Assembly: GCA_033220425.1 (NCBI GenBank)
Contig: CM065647.1
Coordinates: forward strand, 3,038,001 to 3,102,000
Length of the DNA stretch: 64,000 bases
DNA from: Lepraria neglecta
Lineage: Eukaryota > Ascomycota > Lecanoromycetes > Lecanorales > Stereocaulaceae
Reading direction: 5' to 3'
The translations under genes were made by a program, and so were the position numbers. The notes under the pieces are model-generated. The model saw only the letters and a list, made by a program, of their open reading frames with translations. It had not been told where the DNA came from and did no database searches. Positions 1 to 12,900 of this stretch are shown here, one piece after another. The stretch's first letter is position 1. Each line of letters begins with the position of its first letter.

Positions 1-2
1 AC

Positions 3-639
3 AACCGGGCGAAGTTTATTCGGACCAAGCCAGACCGTATCGTGACTCCACAAGTAGCGAAGAAAGAGAGTCACTTTTTTGACGGACAGAACGTCAGCAA
101 GGATGGAAAAGTATGGCAAGTTTGCGATGTCACAGACCCTTTCCTGAAAGATCTTCTTGCCACTGAAGACATCCGACAAGAATGCCTTGTTAGTCTATAA
201 TCCGCTCGTCCCGCTATCTATTCATGATTCTTCCACTAACCGTGTCCAGATCGAAAGCGACGGCTGGTACCTCAATGGCACCTGGGCTAAAGCCAAGGTC
301 ATAATGAAGTATAAGCTCAGAGCCATCCTTGACGGTGTCCCGGCGGACGAAGCTGCCTTCGCCAGAGTAGCACAAGAAATGCCGGATACCATCGAAAAGA
401 ATGACAAAGCCACATCCAGACTGGGCAAAGATGCCACGTCAGAGGAGGTACGGATAGCAAGCGAGATTCGCGCGGCGTCTTTTATGTATCGGATGCCTGG
501 TTCGGAGACGGTGGGACAGGAGGAGGGGTATGTGGATGAGGAGGTGCAGAATGGAGAGATTGTGATGCCAGAGGGTGCGGGGCAGGGGGTTGTAGATCCG
601 AGACTGGCTGAAGCTGGACTGGAACTTGATAGACTGTAG
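3..639 (+). CDS. TFIIIC subunit 5 (Tau95/Sfc1-like), C-terminal part
   Basis: This is the 3' end of a gene whose start lies left of the window. The exon 3-188 reads through a DGQNVSKDGKVWQVCDVTDP-like stretch. A 61-nt intron (189-249, GTTAGT donor, CACTAAC branch, CAG acceptor) joins in phase 0 to DGWYLNGTWAKAKVIMKYK and ends with TAG at 637-639. The order 'FDG..., dGKvWQ.CDITDP, then DGW...GT..K...IM..K' recalls the C-terminal part of TFIIIC subunit 5 (yeast Tfc1, human GTF3C5), which helps recruit RNA polymerase III to tRNA genes. The last about 60 residues are acidic and glycine-rich. The reading frame and splice sites are visible. The family name rests on remembered motif similarity, so the name is less certain than the gene. 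Confidence 0.6.
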
Positions 640-1253
640 CGTGATGGTTGGACCAGGGAGGTTGCCGAGATGGTTGATGAGATGGACAATGATGCTGACC
701 CAGCGTCACAACTGCCTTGATCACTCGGATTATAACCCAAATATTAGCTCATGTACCGATCAGGTAGCTTTCCAACACATGCCAAAGTCTACGCAAAGCT
801 CATGGAACTTCGTACGAATGCTACTCAGCGCCTTGTCGAACATATATGTATTCGAGTAAATCATTCATACTTCTTGCATACATCCTACTCAGCTACCTGA
901 CATAAGTGCACTTTCGCCTAGAAAACATCACATCAATTGGCGTAAATGACGCTCAGCGGCCGACCCAAGCATGTTAAAATGCCAGGTCCTCTGCTCCTTG
1001 CATGAATCATTCTTGGGGCCAATTAATTAAGATATCAGTCAGCCCTCGTTTGGACATGTCTAGCGAGCAGATGGATGCCTCCAGAATGTTCATATTCATA
1101 TCACATCATATAAATGACAGACGTAGTTAATGGCATATCAACATGAGCGCTAAGAAAAGGAACTCATCAGCTTGAGGTCAATGATAATATCTCTGGGACC
1201 TCCAGCGTTTAGACCTGACTTGTCTGGCCATCGTCATTTTAACTCTCACATTA
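640..1253. other. intergenic, nothing recognised
   Basis: About 600 bp with no convincing coding region, RNA gene or repeat. It probably holds the 3' end of the TFIIIC-like transcript. Confidence 0.5.
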
Positions 1254-3440
1254 ACATAACGATAGGTCATAGAGGTGCCGCCTGTCATTGATCACTGGCA
1301 GTAACCGTCGAGCTGAGTACGGAGACCTTAAGAATTGTGGGACGATCATGGCAGCTCCGTGTCCCCAATGCTTCAGAAGCGAAGACGCGATAGGTATTTG
1401 AACAAGTTGTCCATCCTTCCAAGCTTGACCCCTCCCTCCCCTAAATTCCATATCTCTTACTAGCTGCGCAGTATCATCGTGGGGGCCAGCGACGCCACCT
1501 CGCTGGACAGATCGCTGACTGCGAGGGATTGATGGATAACCTGCAAAACTGACGGCTTGTCGGCAATCGATTTGGTTTCGGATGTGAAGTACACAGCTTG
1601 TTCCTGTACAGCGTTCGGATCTGTTCCATAATCTAGCAACATGCATAGGAGCTCGCAGCTCATCTGATGTGCATCTGGAAACATAGTCTGATCCATCCCG
1701 CGCATGGTGTCCTCGAGGTGACATACAGCACGCATCCAGGCACTCGGTCCATCCTTGATACTTTGATTTGCATCAGCTCCGTGCTTTAACAGTATCCCGA
1801 TGACGGAAATGTGTTTCTATGCTATGTCATGTTTCTTTTCTCGTGGCAGTGCGCTAATCGAATAGCCGAGCCAAATTGGCCCAGAAGCTGCAGGCAGATG
1901 ATTCGCGTCCCTGTTCAAAGCCTCATTCACGTACAAGCTGAGGCCGAATGATGCGGCGAACGTAGTGAAATTTTCCGTGTGGGGCCATTTACTTGTAGAG
2001 CCACTGATCTGGGACATAGGAACAGTCCAGTGCGAATCGCTGGAACGCGTGCAACCTCCCGACATGGCCCTATCACATTTATCGCGGTATGTTGCGTTTG
2101 TTTTTTGGGGAAAGCTTTCCGCGAACCGGGAATATTCCATGATGGTTTCGACGCGCTGTACAACGGGATAGGTTGACTTGTCAGAGCTCCGACCGCCCGA
2201 GTCTAGCCAACGCAACCATTTATCTCAGCGGTGTAGCTTCAGCATAGCCAACGAGGAGCTCAGTAGTGATATTATGGGGTCGAACGCCGTACGGGAAGTA
2301 AAGTCAAGACGAAACTGCTGTATGTCGTGCTTGTTTAGAAGCTCGACGACTGTGTGATGCAAAAAGCCCACGACTGCACGGAGCCGGAGATCTCAAGCAA
2401 ACCACAACATCGACGCAACAGTCGACTATGCGTGGCTCTACATCTGGCCTTCTCTTCCTCAGCAGTAAAATGCTTAGTGAACATCCTGATCGTAAATTCG
2501 GGATCCTCTTCATCAGCGAATGATAATTGGAGAAGTGTGAGAGGATTTTCACTCTCGACCTTGTGATGCTGTAAGACAATTTGCAGGAGTTGGGATGCTG
2601 TTTGGCGATGGACAGGCTCCATGCTGTCCGGCATATGCTTGTACATTTCTCCGAGCTCTGGTGGAAGCAGTTCGAGTTTTAGTTTTAGATAGCTATTTCT
2701 ATCACAATCTTTCAGTCCGTCGACGAGCGATTTGAAAACGAGCTTCACTCAAAGGAACACACCCGCCGATTTAGCGACAACTTGATTTATGAGGTCTTCT
2801 GCCTCTTTGGCCTTTTCTCGAAGTAAACGATGCATTTACTGACGTTCACAGAGATTTTCCTGCATACATTCTTGGATGCCTTCACGAGTCAAGTCTTGAA
2901 GTCTGAGACTGGGACACTTTCGGAACGCACGCGTACATGTGGGAATAAGTATGCTGGATACAACAGTATTTACGTTGGGCCGCAAAGCCACGCTCCGTAG
3001 AATTCTCGCGACCTCCGCATGATCACCGCTGTATTCGTCAAGGCCATCGATGAAGAAACATACCTAGCCGGGAAAGAGCCCAAGGAGCTTGACTGTAGCC
3101 ACCTTGAGTTCATCTTCAGAGGGAGACTGTACTTGGGAATGCGTTCCCATTCGTGCTTGCCGCAATTCTTCATCGTACAGCTCTGGAAAATTTTCCGGTG
3201 TTAGATCCTGACGCTGAGAAAGCATTTCAAATAGCATCGATCTCAATAGGCCTGTTTGAGTCTTCTGAAGAGAGGTTCCCGAATTCCAGAAAAATAATGA
3301 TGGCATCAACACCTCTTTTGCCTCGCCTTTCCAATATTCTAAAGCAGACTTCGTAGTCGGGTGGTGGACCAAGTACTTCATCAAGGTCGATTTTCCTGAA
3401 GCTGATCCACCGATTTTAGAAAAGTGGTCTGAACACCCCC
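1254..3440 (-). pseudogene. decayed NACHT-ankyrin (NLR-like) gene
   Basis: Read on the minus strand this is a typical fungal NACHT NTPase with ankyrin-type C-terminus, an NLR-like sensor linked in other fungi to non-self recognition. Visible parts in order: Walker A GSASGKST (about 3395-3410); 'LMPSLFFWNSGT' and 'TGLLRSML'; Walker B-like FFIDGLDEY (about 3050); CPSLRLQDLTREGIQ; LPPELGEMYKHM; LLQLSFADEEDPEF; FLHHTVVELL (about 2350); and ankyrin pieces ILLKHGADANQ and CMLLDYGTDPN (about 1640-1790). It is broken. One stop follows ENLCERQ. Another replaces the tryptophan of the canonical GVFLWV. There is a frame change before FLHHTVVELL, a stop soon after it, and further frame changes in the ankyrin part. 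No intron would remove all of these. The conserved N-terminal region ahead of Walker A was not found. The identification is strong and so is the call that it is non-functional. Confidence 0.85.
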
Positions 3441-3947
3441 AATGCTGAGTTTGGCTTACTTTTGCTTCACTGAGCGCGAAGCGGCTGTAGAATCACTGAT
3501 TATCAATCCCTGAGACAGTGGACTTCTTAGGCCTGTTCGGGGCCACGCCAAGCAATGCGGGCCGTTCCATTTCTAGCGGCTGGGCGTTTGGAAAGCCTCC
3601 AGCTCGCCCCGACTCTTTCAAATTCGCTATCATTTTTTGCCAAGACCTTCAAATACTCCACCATCTGCCCTGTTCCCCCGCACTATTGCATGAAAACAAC
3701 CCATGAATTCCAACGAGACTAATGACAGTTAATGCAACACTTCTGCCGTGACCACATCCCTCCCCCGAGTGCCGAACGTTTCCCTCCACCTCCCAAGAAT
3801 CTTTGTCGCCAATGATCGTCCCTACTGACACGACTCTGAGATGAGAACGGTCCAGCTGCGTTGTTCGACGTGGAGCCTTTGCGCCCAAGGCACTGCTGAG
3901 CTCCCAGCCTCATTTGCCCCCTCAGTGGGCCTTGAACACAGAGCAGA
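3441..3947. promoter_or_regulatory. upstream region of the Tra1 gene, shared with the decayed NLR gene
   Basis: Gene-free stretch between two divergent genes. It must hold the Tra1 promoter. No clear TATA box was seen, which would fit a housekeeping gene. No other motif can be supported. Confidence 0.4.
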
Positions 3948-6900
3948 ATGGCGGAGAAAAACATCGATGCCTTCGCGGCAAGGCTGGGAGATCCGAACCT
4001 GGGTGAGGGACCACACCATTGCTTAGGGGCTGTTGCCAGCTCAGTCAGAGGGAAATGTCGAAGAACGTGGCTGACTTGATCGTAGATCTCCAAAAGAAGT
4101 TCCACCTCGCAACGGAACTGAGAGACAATATTGACCTTTTCTGCCAAGGATCTACCTATGCCATATTCCTCAAGAAGCTTTGGCCAGTCTTTCAGAAGAT
4201 GCTTGAGGGCCCCCCTGCATTCATGAGCGCATCGTTAGAACATGTAAGACCCATCGAATACTCGTGTTCAAGCTGGGGCATGCTGACTTTCGTTGACAGA
4301 AACTTCGCAACTGCGTACTTGAGATCCTCCACCGACTGCCCATGAGCCACAACGAAATCCTCAAGCCATATGCCCCTGACATTGCAGACGTTTTGATGGG
4401 CTTAATCCGTACGGAGAACGAGGACAATGCTATCTTGTGCATGAAAACCGTAATGGACCTAGAGCGCCATCAAACAGAGGCGACTGCGCAAAAGGTGCAA
4501 CCTTTCTTGGATCTCATCCTTGAGATGTTTCAGGCAATGGAGCAGGTTGTGAGAGACACCTTTGATACACCCGTGCAAGGGTCGACTGGCACAACCCCGA
4601 GTAATCCCCAGGCTTTCCAGTCACCGCGACCAGGTTCGCCAGCTGCGTCCGTCGCTTCGGATTTGGGCCTTGAGCAGACGGCGAGGCAGCTCTTGCCAGG
4701 GATGAAGTCATTCAAGGTCTTTGCCGAATGTCCCATCATCGTTGTCTCCCTGTTCCAAGCCCATCGCAATGTTGTGCCGCACAATGTCAAGAGGTTCGTC
4801 CCACACATCAAAGACGTCCTAAAGCTCCAAGCCGGTCCGCAAGAAAGAGCTCATGCTGAGGCTAAGCAACGTAACGATATCTTTACCGGGGTTTGCAAAG
4901 AAATTAAGAATAGGGCCGCTTTTGGAGAGCTCATTACTGCGCAAGTTAAGATGATGAGCTTTTTAGCCTACCTTCTCAGAGTCTATGTTCAACAGCTCCA
5001 GGACTTCCTTTCGATCCTGCCTGATATCGTCATACGGCTCCTGCGCGATTGCCCGAGCGAAAAGTCTTCAACGAGAAAGGAGCTATTGGTGGCGATACGA
5101 CACACCATCAACTTCAACTTCCGCAAGATTTTTCTAGAGAAGCTGGATGACCTTCTTGATGAACGAACATTGATAGGAGATGGCTTGACGGTCTATGAGT
5201 CAATGCGACCCCTTGCCTATAGCTTGCTTGCCGACCTCATCCACCACATCCGAGAGTCTTTGGACCGGGATCAGATTCGGAAGACTGTTAACGTCTTTTC
5301 CAAGAACCTGCACGATAACTTTCCCGGTACAAGCTTCCAGACAATGAGTGCCAAGCTCCTTCTCAACCTGGCGGATAGTATCGCGAACATACCAGACAAG
5401 AAAGATGCACGTCATTTCCTGATCATGATCCTGAGTGCAATAGGAGATAAGTTTGCCGATATGAACCATCAGTACAAGAACTCTGTGAAGCTGTCAAAGG
5501 ACTGTGACTCTCAGTCCATTGACGCTACCCCTGAAGATCATCTAGCAGATGCCAAATCTCCGCCAGAATGGGATGAGGTCGACATTTTCACAGCTACGCC
5601 CATCAAGATGTCGAACCCCAAGGACCGTGGCGCAAATCCAGTGGAAGACAACAAGTTTCTCTTTAAGAATCTTTTGACGGGACTGAAAGGCATGTTCTAT
5701 CAGCTCAAGGTCTGCAATCCAGAAGCTCCACCTATCGACCAACAGAACGCCCCGGCAAATTGGCAAGAGGTGTCACACGGGTACAATGCGGAGGAGGTTC
5801 AAGTCATCAAGAAGCTCTTCCGTCAGGGCGCATACGTGTTCCGGTACTACAACCTAGAGAAACCCTTCGCCGAAACGAACTACTCATCCCCAGTAGAGTT
5901 TTTGACAAACAATTATGGAGTTCAAAGTGGCAAGGAGGAGAAGGATTTACTTGAGACTTTCGCCACCGTCTTTCACAGCATCGACCCTGCGACATTCCAT
6001 GAGGTCTTCCACTCCGAGATTCCGCTGCTGTACGACATGATGTTCGAGCATCCTGCTCTGCTTCACGTTCCTCAATTCTTCCTTGCCAGCGAGGCCACGT
6101 CTCCAGCATTCGCCGGAATGCTTCTTCAATTCTTGATGGATCGCATTGGAGAAGTCGGCAGCTCAAATATCCACAAGTCATCAATTCTGCTGAGGATGTT
6201 CAAGTTGTCTTTCATGGCTGTAACCCTTTTCAACCAGCAAAACGAGCAAGTCCTACTGCCTCATGTCACCAAAATCGTCACCCAGTCAATCCAGCTTTCC
6301 ACTTCAGCCGAAGAGCCAATGAACTATTTCTATCTTCTGCGATCATTATTCAGAAGTATTGGCGGTGGACGGTTCGAGCTCCTTTACAAAGAGATCTTAC
6401 CGTTGCTGGAGATGTTGCTTGAAGTCTTGAATAACCTTCTGATGGCCGCCCGAAAACCTCAGGAGCGTGACCTTTACGTGGAGCTCTGCTTGACCGTGCC
6501 AGCTCGACTCAGCAACCTGTTGCCACATCTGAGCTATCTCATGCGTCCGCTCGTTGTGGCCCTCCGAGCCGGCTCAGAGCTTGTTGGCCAAGGGCTACGG
6601 ACCTTGGAGCTGTGCGTTGACAATCTTACAGCGGAGTATCTGGACCCGATAATGGCGCCTGTCGTTGATGAACTTTCGATGGCGCTCTGGGATCATCTGA
6701 AACCGAATCCATACAGCCACTTCCATTCCCATACCACGATGCGCATATTGGGCAAGCTTGGCGGTCGAAATCGGAAGTTTATAAACGGTCCTCCCGGTCT
6801 CAAGTTCCAGAACTTTGCCGACGACCCTTGCAGCTTCGACATCAGACTCGTGGGATCAACCAGGGACAAGGCTTTCCCATCCACCATCGGGGTTGACCTT

Positions 6901-9900
6901 GCCATTGCAAAATTGTCAGAAATGCCCAAAGCACCAGCTTTAAAGAAGGCAGATCCTTATTACAAGCAGCAAGCTCTAAGACTCATTGGTGCTCAGCTGA
7001 AGATACACATCGGTTTCGAAAACCTTCCTGATGACTTTGCACTGCTGGTGCGATTACAGGCCACAGATTTGCTGGAAGCCAAATACGATGCCACACCAGA
7101 CTTACTGCAGATGGCCTATCGTGAAAAGTCAATACCCAAGAGAGACGCTCAACAAGAGACGTTGAAGAACCTTTTGAAAGCTTGCATGCTTGCAAAGACG
7201 ATGCCCGAGCTTGAAGGCACAGCCACCGCTTTGCTTGCGGATGTTTGCCGCCATTTCACAGTACTTGAAGTCGGAAAAGCTCTGACTCATGAAAAGCAGG
7301 TCAAGAAAGGGTTTGACGTCAAGTCTGGAGAAGGCCTCCTGTGCCTGGACAGCCGTGTACTCGCAGATGCTATTGCTGAGCAACTGTCTTCGGACAAACC
7401 AGCTCTACGCGAAGCTGCAGAGTTCTGCATCAAAACCACGTATGACGCTGCCACAATTATCTTTGGGAAATCGCAGAGAGTCGATCGACTACTATTTTTC
7501 ACCCATCTGGCGAGGCTCTTCACACATAAATGCTACGAGGAAGACTGGTATGTCAAGGCTGGAGGAGGTATTGGCATCAATCTACTTGTAACGACGATCG
7601 AGCTGGGTGATGATTGGCTGATCGGCCGGCAACTTGAGTTCCTGCGCGCCCTCATGTATATCGTGAAGGACATGCCACAGGACCTACCCGCCCACACGCG
7701 CGTGCAAGCCCTTAAGACCATCGAGATTCTATTACGGAGGTGCAATAGGGGTGTCTCTAAAGACGATCTCGTAATCCCACCAAAAGATCCCAACGCTCCT
7801 GCCAACGCTCCCACGAACACTCCTACAAAGCCGCTCATTCAACTTTGCGCCTTTTTCGTCCCCGAACTTATGCACATGAACAAGAATGTCCGAGAAGCAG
7901 CTCGCAAAGCTCTTGTGACTATTGCTCAAGTGATAGACGTCGAGGTCCACGAGCTTATAAGTCCGGTCAAAGAGAGACTGCTACAGCCGATCTACATGAA
8001 GCCGCTTAGGGCTCTCCCTTTCCCCATGCAGATTGGCTTCCTCGACGCAATATCGTACTGCCTAGGTCTGCACCGCAATCTGATCGAGTTCAACGAACCG
8101 CTGAACAGGCTGTTAACTGAAGCGATGGCGTTAGCGGACGCAGAAGATGAGGCCCTTATAGCAAAGCCACAAGAATACAAGAACGCAGAAGCTCTTGTGA
8201 GTCTCAAAGTATCTTGCATCCGGCTCCTATCACTGGCGGTAGGCTTCCCCGACTTCGCAGGCCAGCAGCAGACAGCGAGCAGGAGTCGTATCATTTCCAT
8301 CTTCTTCAAGTCCCTATACTCGACGAACATCGAGGTGATCGACGCCGCCAATCAAGGCTTGAAGGGTGTGCTTTCGCAGACAAACAAATTGCCAAAGGAT
8401 CTTTTACAGAACGGTCTCCGTCCCATCCTCATGAACCTGCAAGACCCCAAGAAGCTCACGGTCGCTGGCCTTGATGGACTTTGCAGGCTTTTGGCGCTAC
8501 TTACGAACTATTTCAAGACCGAGATAGGAGAAAGGCTTCTAGCGCACATGTCTGTCATAGCAGATGGGCCTGTTCTTCAAAAGTCATCATTCTCGTTGAT
8601 TGAGCAAAATCCCCAGATGAAGATTGTTCTGGCCGCACTGAACGTCTTCCATCTATTGCCATCGTCCGCAGCTGTCTTCATGAACGACTTGATTGAACGA
8701 GTGCTTGACCTTGAGAAGACTCTACGAAGGACTCACTTTAGTTCGTTCAGGGAACCGCTTCTCAAATACATCAATCGCTACCCAAAGGAGGCTTGGGACT
8801 TCTTTTCCGAGAGACTCTCTGATATGAAGTATGGCAGATTCTTCGCTCAGCTGCTTCCCTCACCTCGAAGCGGACCGTTGCGGGACGCGGTGATTGGGGA
8901 CATCGAAGGCCTGATGAAGGCGTCATTCGGCCTTGAAGACTCGGAAAAGAAGGATGCTGCTTCCATCAATGCTATCCACACGATCCATTCTCTGTGCAGC
9001 ACCAACTTCGCTTGGCTGGCTGACCAAGATACCCTGCGCCAAACGCTGATGAGAGTGGGCAAAGAGCTCAACAGTAAGAGGAAGCTGAACACCATACATC
9101 CAGACCTGCGTCTTAGCGCCGACCAAGCCTCAGAACAATTGATGCACATATTTACGAAAATTTTGGAATTGGCTCCGAAGGATTTCGACTTCCTCTTTCA
9201 ATTGATCGACGCCGTGACCTCGGAAAAAATCAAGAAGCACCCTTCCCTCTTTGCCTTCATCTACAACCACATCATCTCGAGCGAATCTATCGAGTACTGG
9301 CGAAGCCTTGTCATGCGCAGTCTCGATCTGTATAGCATTCGCGGCTCGTCTCAGAGCACAAAAACCTTCGCATTCCGGAATCTGGTAAATCCTATCTTGG
9401 CCATGGACACCATGAGGGGACTATCCGAGGACCCGACGAAAACTTCGTCGCGACGTCTTATTGACAAAAGCATTGTTGAGGCAATTCATAACAAGATCTG
9501 GAAGCCTCAGCTCAACGACGTCAACGAAGAGAACACCCAATCAGGAGCTGACCACTCGAGATTGGAATTGCTGCAGATGTCAGCTTTACTGTTGAAATGG
9601 CACCATAGTTTGGTCTCGGAGGCTCGCAAAGACATCATCAAGTTCGGTTGGACCTATATTCGACTTGAGGACATCATCAACAAGCATGCATCATACGTCT
9701 TGGTCGGGTTCTTCATTGCCCAGTTTGAGACCCCGGCCAAGATTATCCATCAAATATACCTAGCTTGTCTGAAGGCGCACCAGAACGAAGGACGTGCTCT
9801 TGTAGTCCAAGCCCTGGACCTGATTGCTCCCGTCCTTCCAAAGCGCTTGAAGGAACAGAGCGATCCAAGGTATCCAATGTGGGCAAAGTGGCCGAAGCGA

Positions 9901-12900
9901 ATTCTATCAGAGGAAAGCTCCAATCTTCAACAGCTAATCGGGATTTTCCAGTTCATGGTCAGGCATCCTAGCCTGTTCTATGAGGCCCGGGAGAACTTCA
10001 TTCCTACCATAATACCCTCGCTGGCCAAGATTGCGCAACTTCCAAACCCTTCAAATGAACACAAGAAGCTAGTCCTAAACTTAATTCAGATGATTCTTGG
10101 ATGGGAAGAGCGGCGCGTTCATGGTAACGAGCGTCCTCCGTTTCAATTATCAGACTCTTCGCCGGCTAAGAGGCGCAAGCTTGAGCAATCTGATGGTGGT
10201 TCTGCGTCACCGGCTGGAAGCTTGGGACCTGCTTACACCACGGAGCGGGGCGAATACTTGATTCCAATAGCCCTTCGAACTATGCTTATCAAGTACCTCA
10301 CGCAGTTCATCAGTGTCTTACCTGAGCGCTACCCCGTGCCCAGTGTCAAATTGAGAGAGCTCCATTCGACAACTCCGCAGATACCCCTACCTCCCAACGA
10401 GATGTGCAGGAAGGCTATCGGTCTCTTTCACGACCTGCTTTCGCCAGACCACTGGTCTGATCTAGACGTCGACTTATTCCCCAGAATGTCGGAAACGATC
10501 CTAGCCTCCGACAAGACCGATAAGGGTGATGAAAAAACAGCCACGAGCATTGTCAATACTCTTCAGATCCTACGTGTTGTTCTGAACATGAAATCAGACC
10601 AGTGGGTGGTGGCGCAGCTACCTCAGATACAGAAACTGCTCGAAAAGCCAAGTCGTATGGACAACCCAGAGATACAAGATTGCTTGCATACGAGTAGTGA
10701 AGAGCTTGACGGTAAAAACCGCCACATACGGCCTATGGTTCAGCGAATCTTGGAAGCTTTGCCAGAGGAGACAAGGGAAGAAGATGACATGGAAATTGAT
10801 ACTCCCGCCAAAGACTTCATGAACTTTCTATCATCTGTTGCAACTACGACAATGGGCGATAGCAACCTTGTTGCAAGCATCAACATTTTTGAGACCATTG
10901 CCCGGGTGAAGCCGAAAGAGATTGAAACGCACATCCCTCACGTCATGCGTGCTCTGCAGCAGAAATTGGCCAAAGATCAGGTTGCGCAGCCCGTGCTGCC
11001 ACCCGGTGTACCTCCAGGAATGCGACCGGGCGACCAGCCAGGTCCTCTTGATGGACGAGAGCTGGAGCTGTCCACACAATTGATTCTCAAGAGCATTTGG
11101 ATCATATCCTCAAGGATGGCTACCCTCGGCGAGAATAGACGACCTTTCCTCAGCGTGCTAGCCTCGTTGGTAGAACGATCACAGAATACGAAGTTATGCG
11201 AGAGAATCTTGGAAATGGTAGAGACTTGGATATTCGACTCCAGCGATCCATGGCCGACTTTGAAAGAGAAGACTGCCGTCCTACACAAGATGCTACTTTT
11301 CGAAACGCGTCCGGACCCTACATTATTGCACAAGTTTCTGGATTTGGTCATTCGCATCTACGAGGATCCGAAAATAACGAGGACCGAGCTGACAGTCAGA
11401 CTCGAGCATGCTTTCTTGGTTGGTACACGAGCTCAAGACGTCGACATGCGGAATCGATTCATGAACATCTTTGATCGAAGTCTTACGAAGACCGCAAGCG
11501 CGAGACTCATCTACGTTCTGACTTCGCAAAATTGGGATACCCTGGCCGAGAGCTTTTGGCTAAGCCAGGCCATTCAATTGATCTTTGGTGCTATCGACAT
11601 GAGTACCACCATCCAACTGCATGCAGAAGACTTTAAGATGATGCCACCGACGCAACTCTTCGGGGTTTCTAGCAATGACTCGCGAAAAGATGACTTGATG
11701 CTTGATGACAAATTTGAAGAGTTCATGGCACAGCACCGGCGCTTCTATGCTGATCTCGGAGACGTGAGAGCTCGTGATATCCTCGAGCCACTTTGTCAAC
11801 TACAGCATACCGATGCTAATGTAGCCTATGAGATTTGGGTGGCATTATTCCCGCTTTGCTGGTCAATGCTACCCCGAGACGACCGTACCGAGCTCGAGAA
11901 AGGCATGGTCACTCTACTCACCAGAGACTACCATCAACGTCAAGTCGACAAAAAGCCAAACGTTGTACAGGCTTTGCTTGAGGGCAGTGTTCGGGCCAAG
12001 CCGCCATTCAAGGTCGCACCTCATCTCATGAAGTACTTCAGCAGAACATATAATGCCTGGTATACTGCTGCAATATCACTGGAAGAACAAGCCATGAATC
12101 CGATCACCGATACTCCTGCAAATCGCGAAAGCAACCTTGACGCCCTGGTTGAGGTTTATGCTGGCTTGCAAGAGGATGACTTCTTTTATGGAACGTGGCG
12201 ACGACGCTGCAAGTTTGTCGAGACCAACGCCGCTCTGTCCTATGAACAGAACGGAATGTGGGACAAAGCTCAGCAACTGTATGAAGCGGCTCAGATCAAA
12301 GCACGCACAGGCGCTGTGCCCTATTCACAGGGCGAGTATATGCTCTGGGAGGATCACTGGGTCTTGTGTGCACAGAAGCTGCAGCAGTGGGACATATTGA
12401 ATGATTTTGCAAAGCACGAGAACTTCAACGACCTGCTACTCGAGTCTTCATGGCGGAACCTTGAGAATTGGACAGGACAAGAGAACATGGAGCAACTGAG
12501 CTCGATTATAAAAGCTGTCTCTGATGCACCAACACCTCGAAGGACCTTCTTCCAAGCTTTCATGTCGTTACTCAAATTCCACGAGAAGCAAGAGCCTCCA
12601 CAGGAGTTCAGTCGGATTTGTGACGAGGCGATCCAGCTCTCCATTCGCAAATGGCATCAACTCCCAAATCGCATCACAAATGCTCACATCCCAATCCTAC
12701 AAAACTTCCAACAGCTAGTCGAGCTTCACGATGCCAATGTCATTTGCATAAGCCTTTCGCAGACCAACCAAAACAATCTCGATACGAAGTCTCAAGAGCT
12801 GAAGCTTCTGCTTGGAACATGGCGAGACCGATTACCGAACGTATGGGACGACATCAATGCATGGCAAGACTTGGTCACATGGCGACAGCATATCTTCGGC

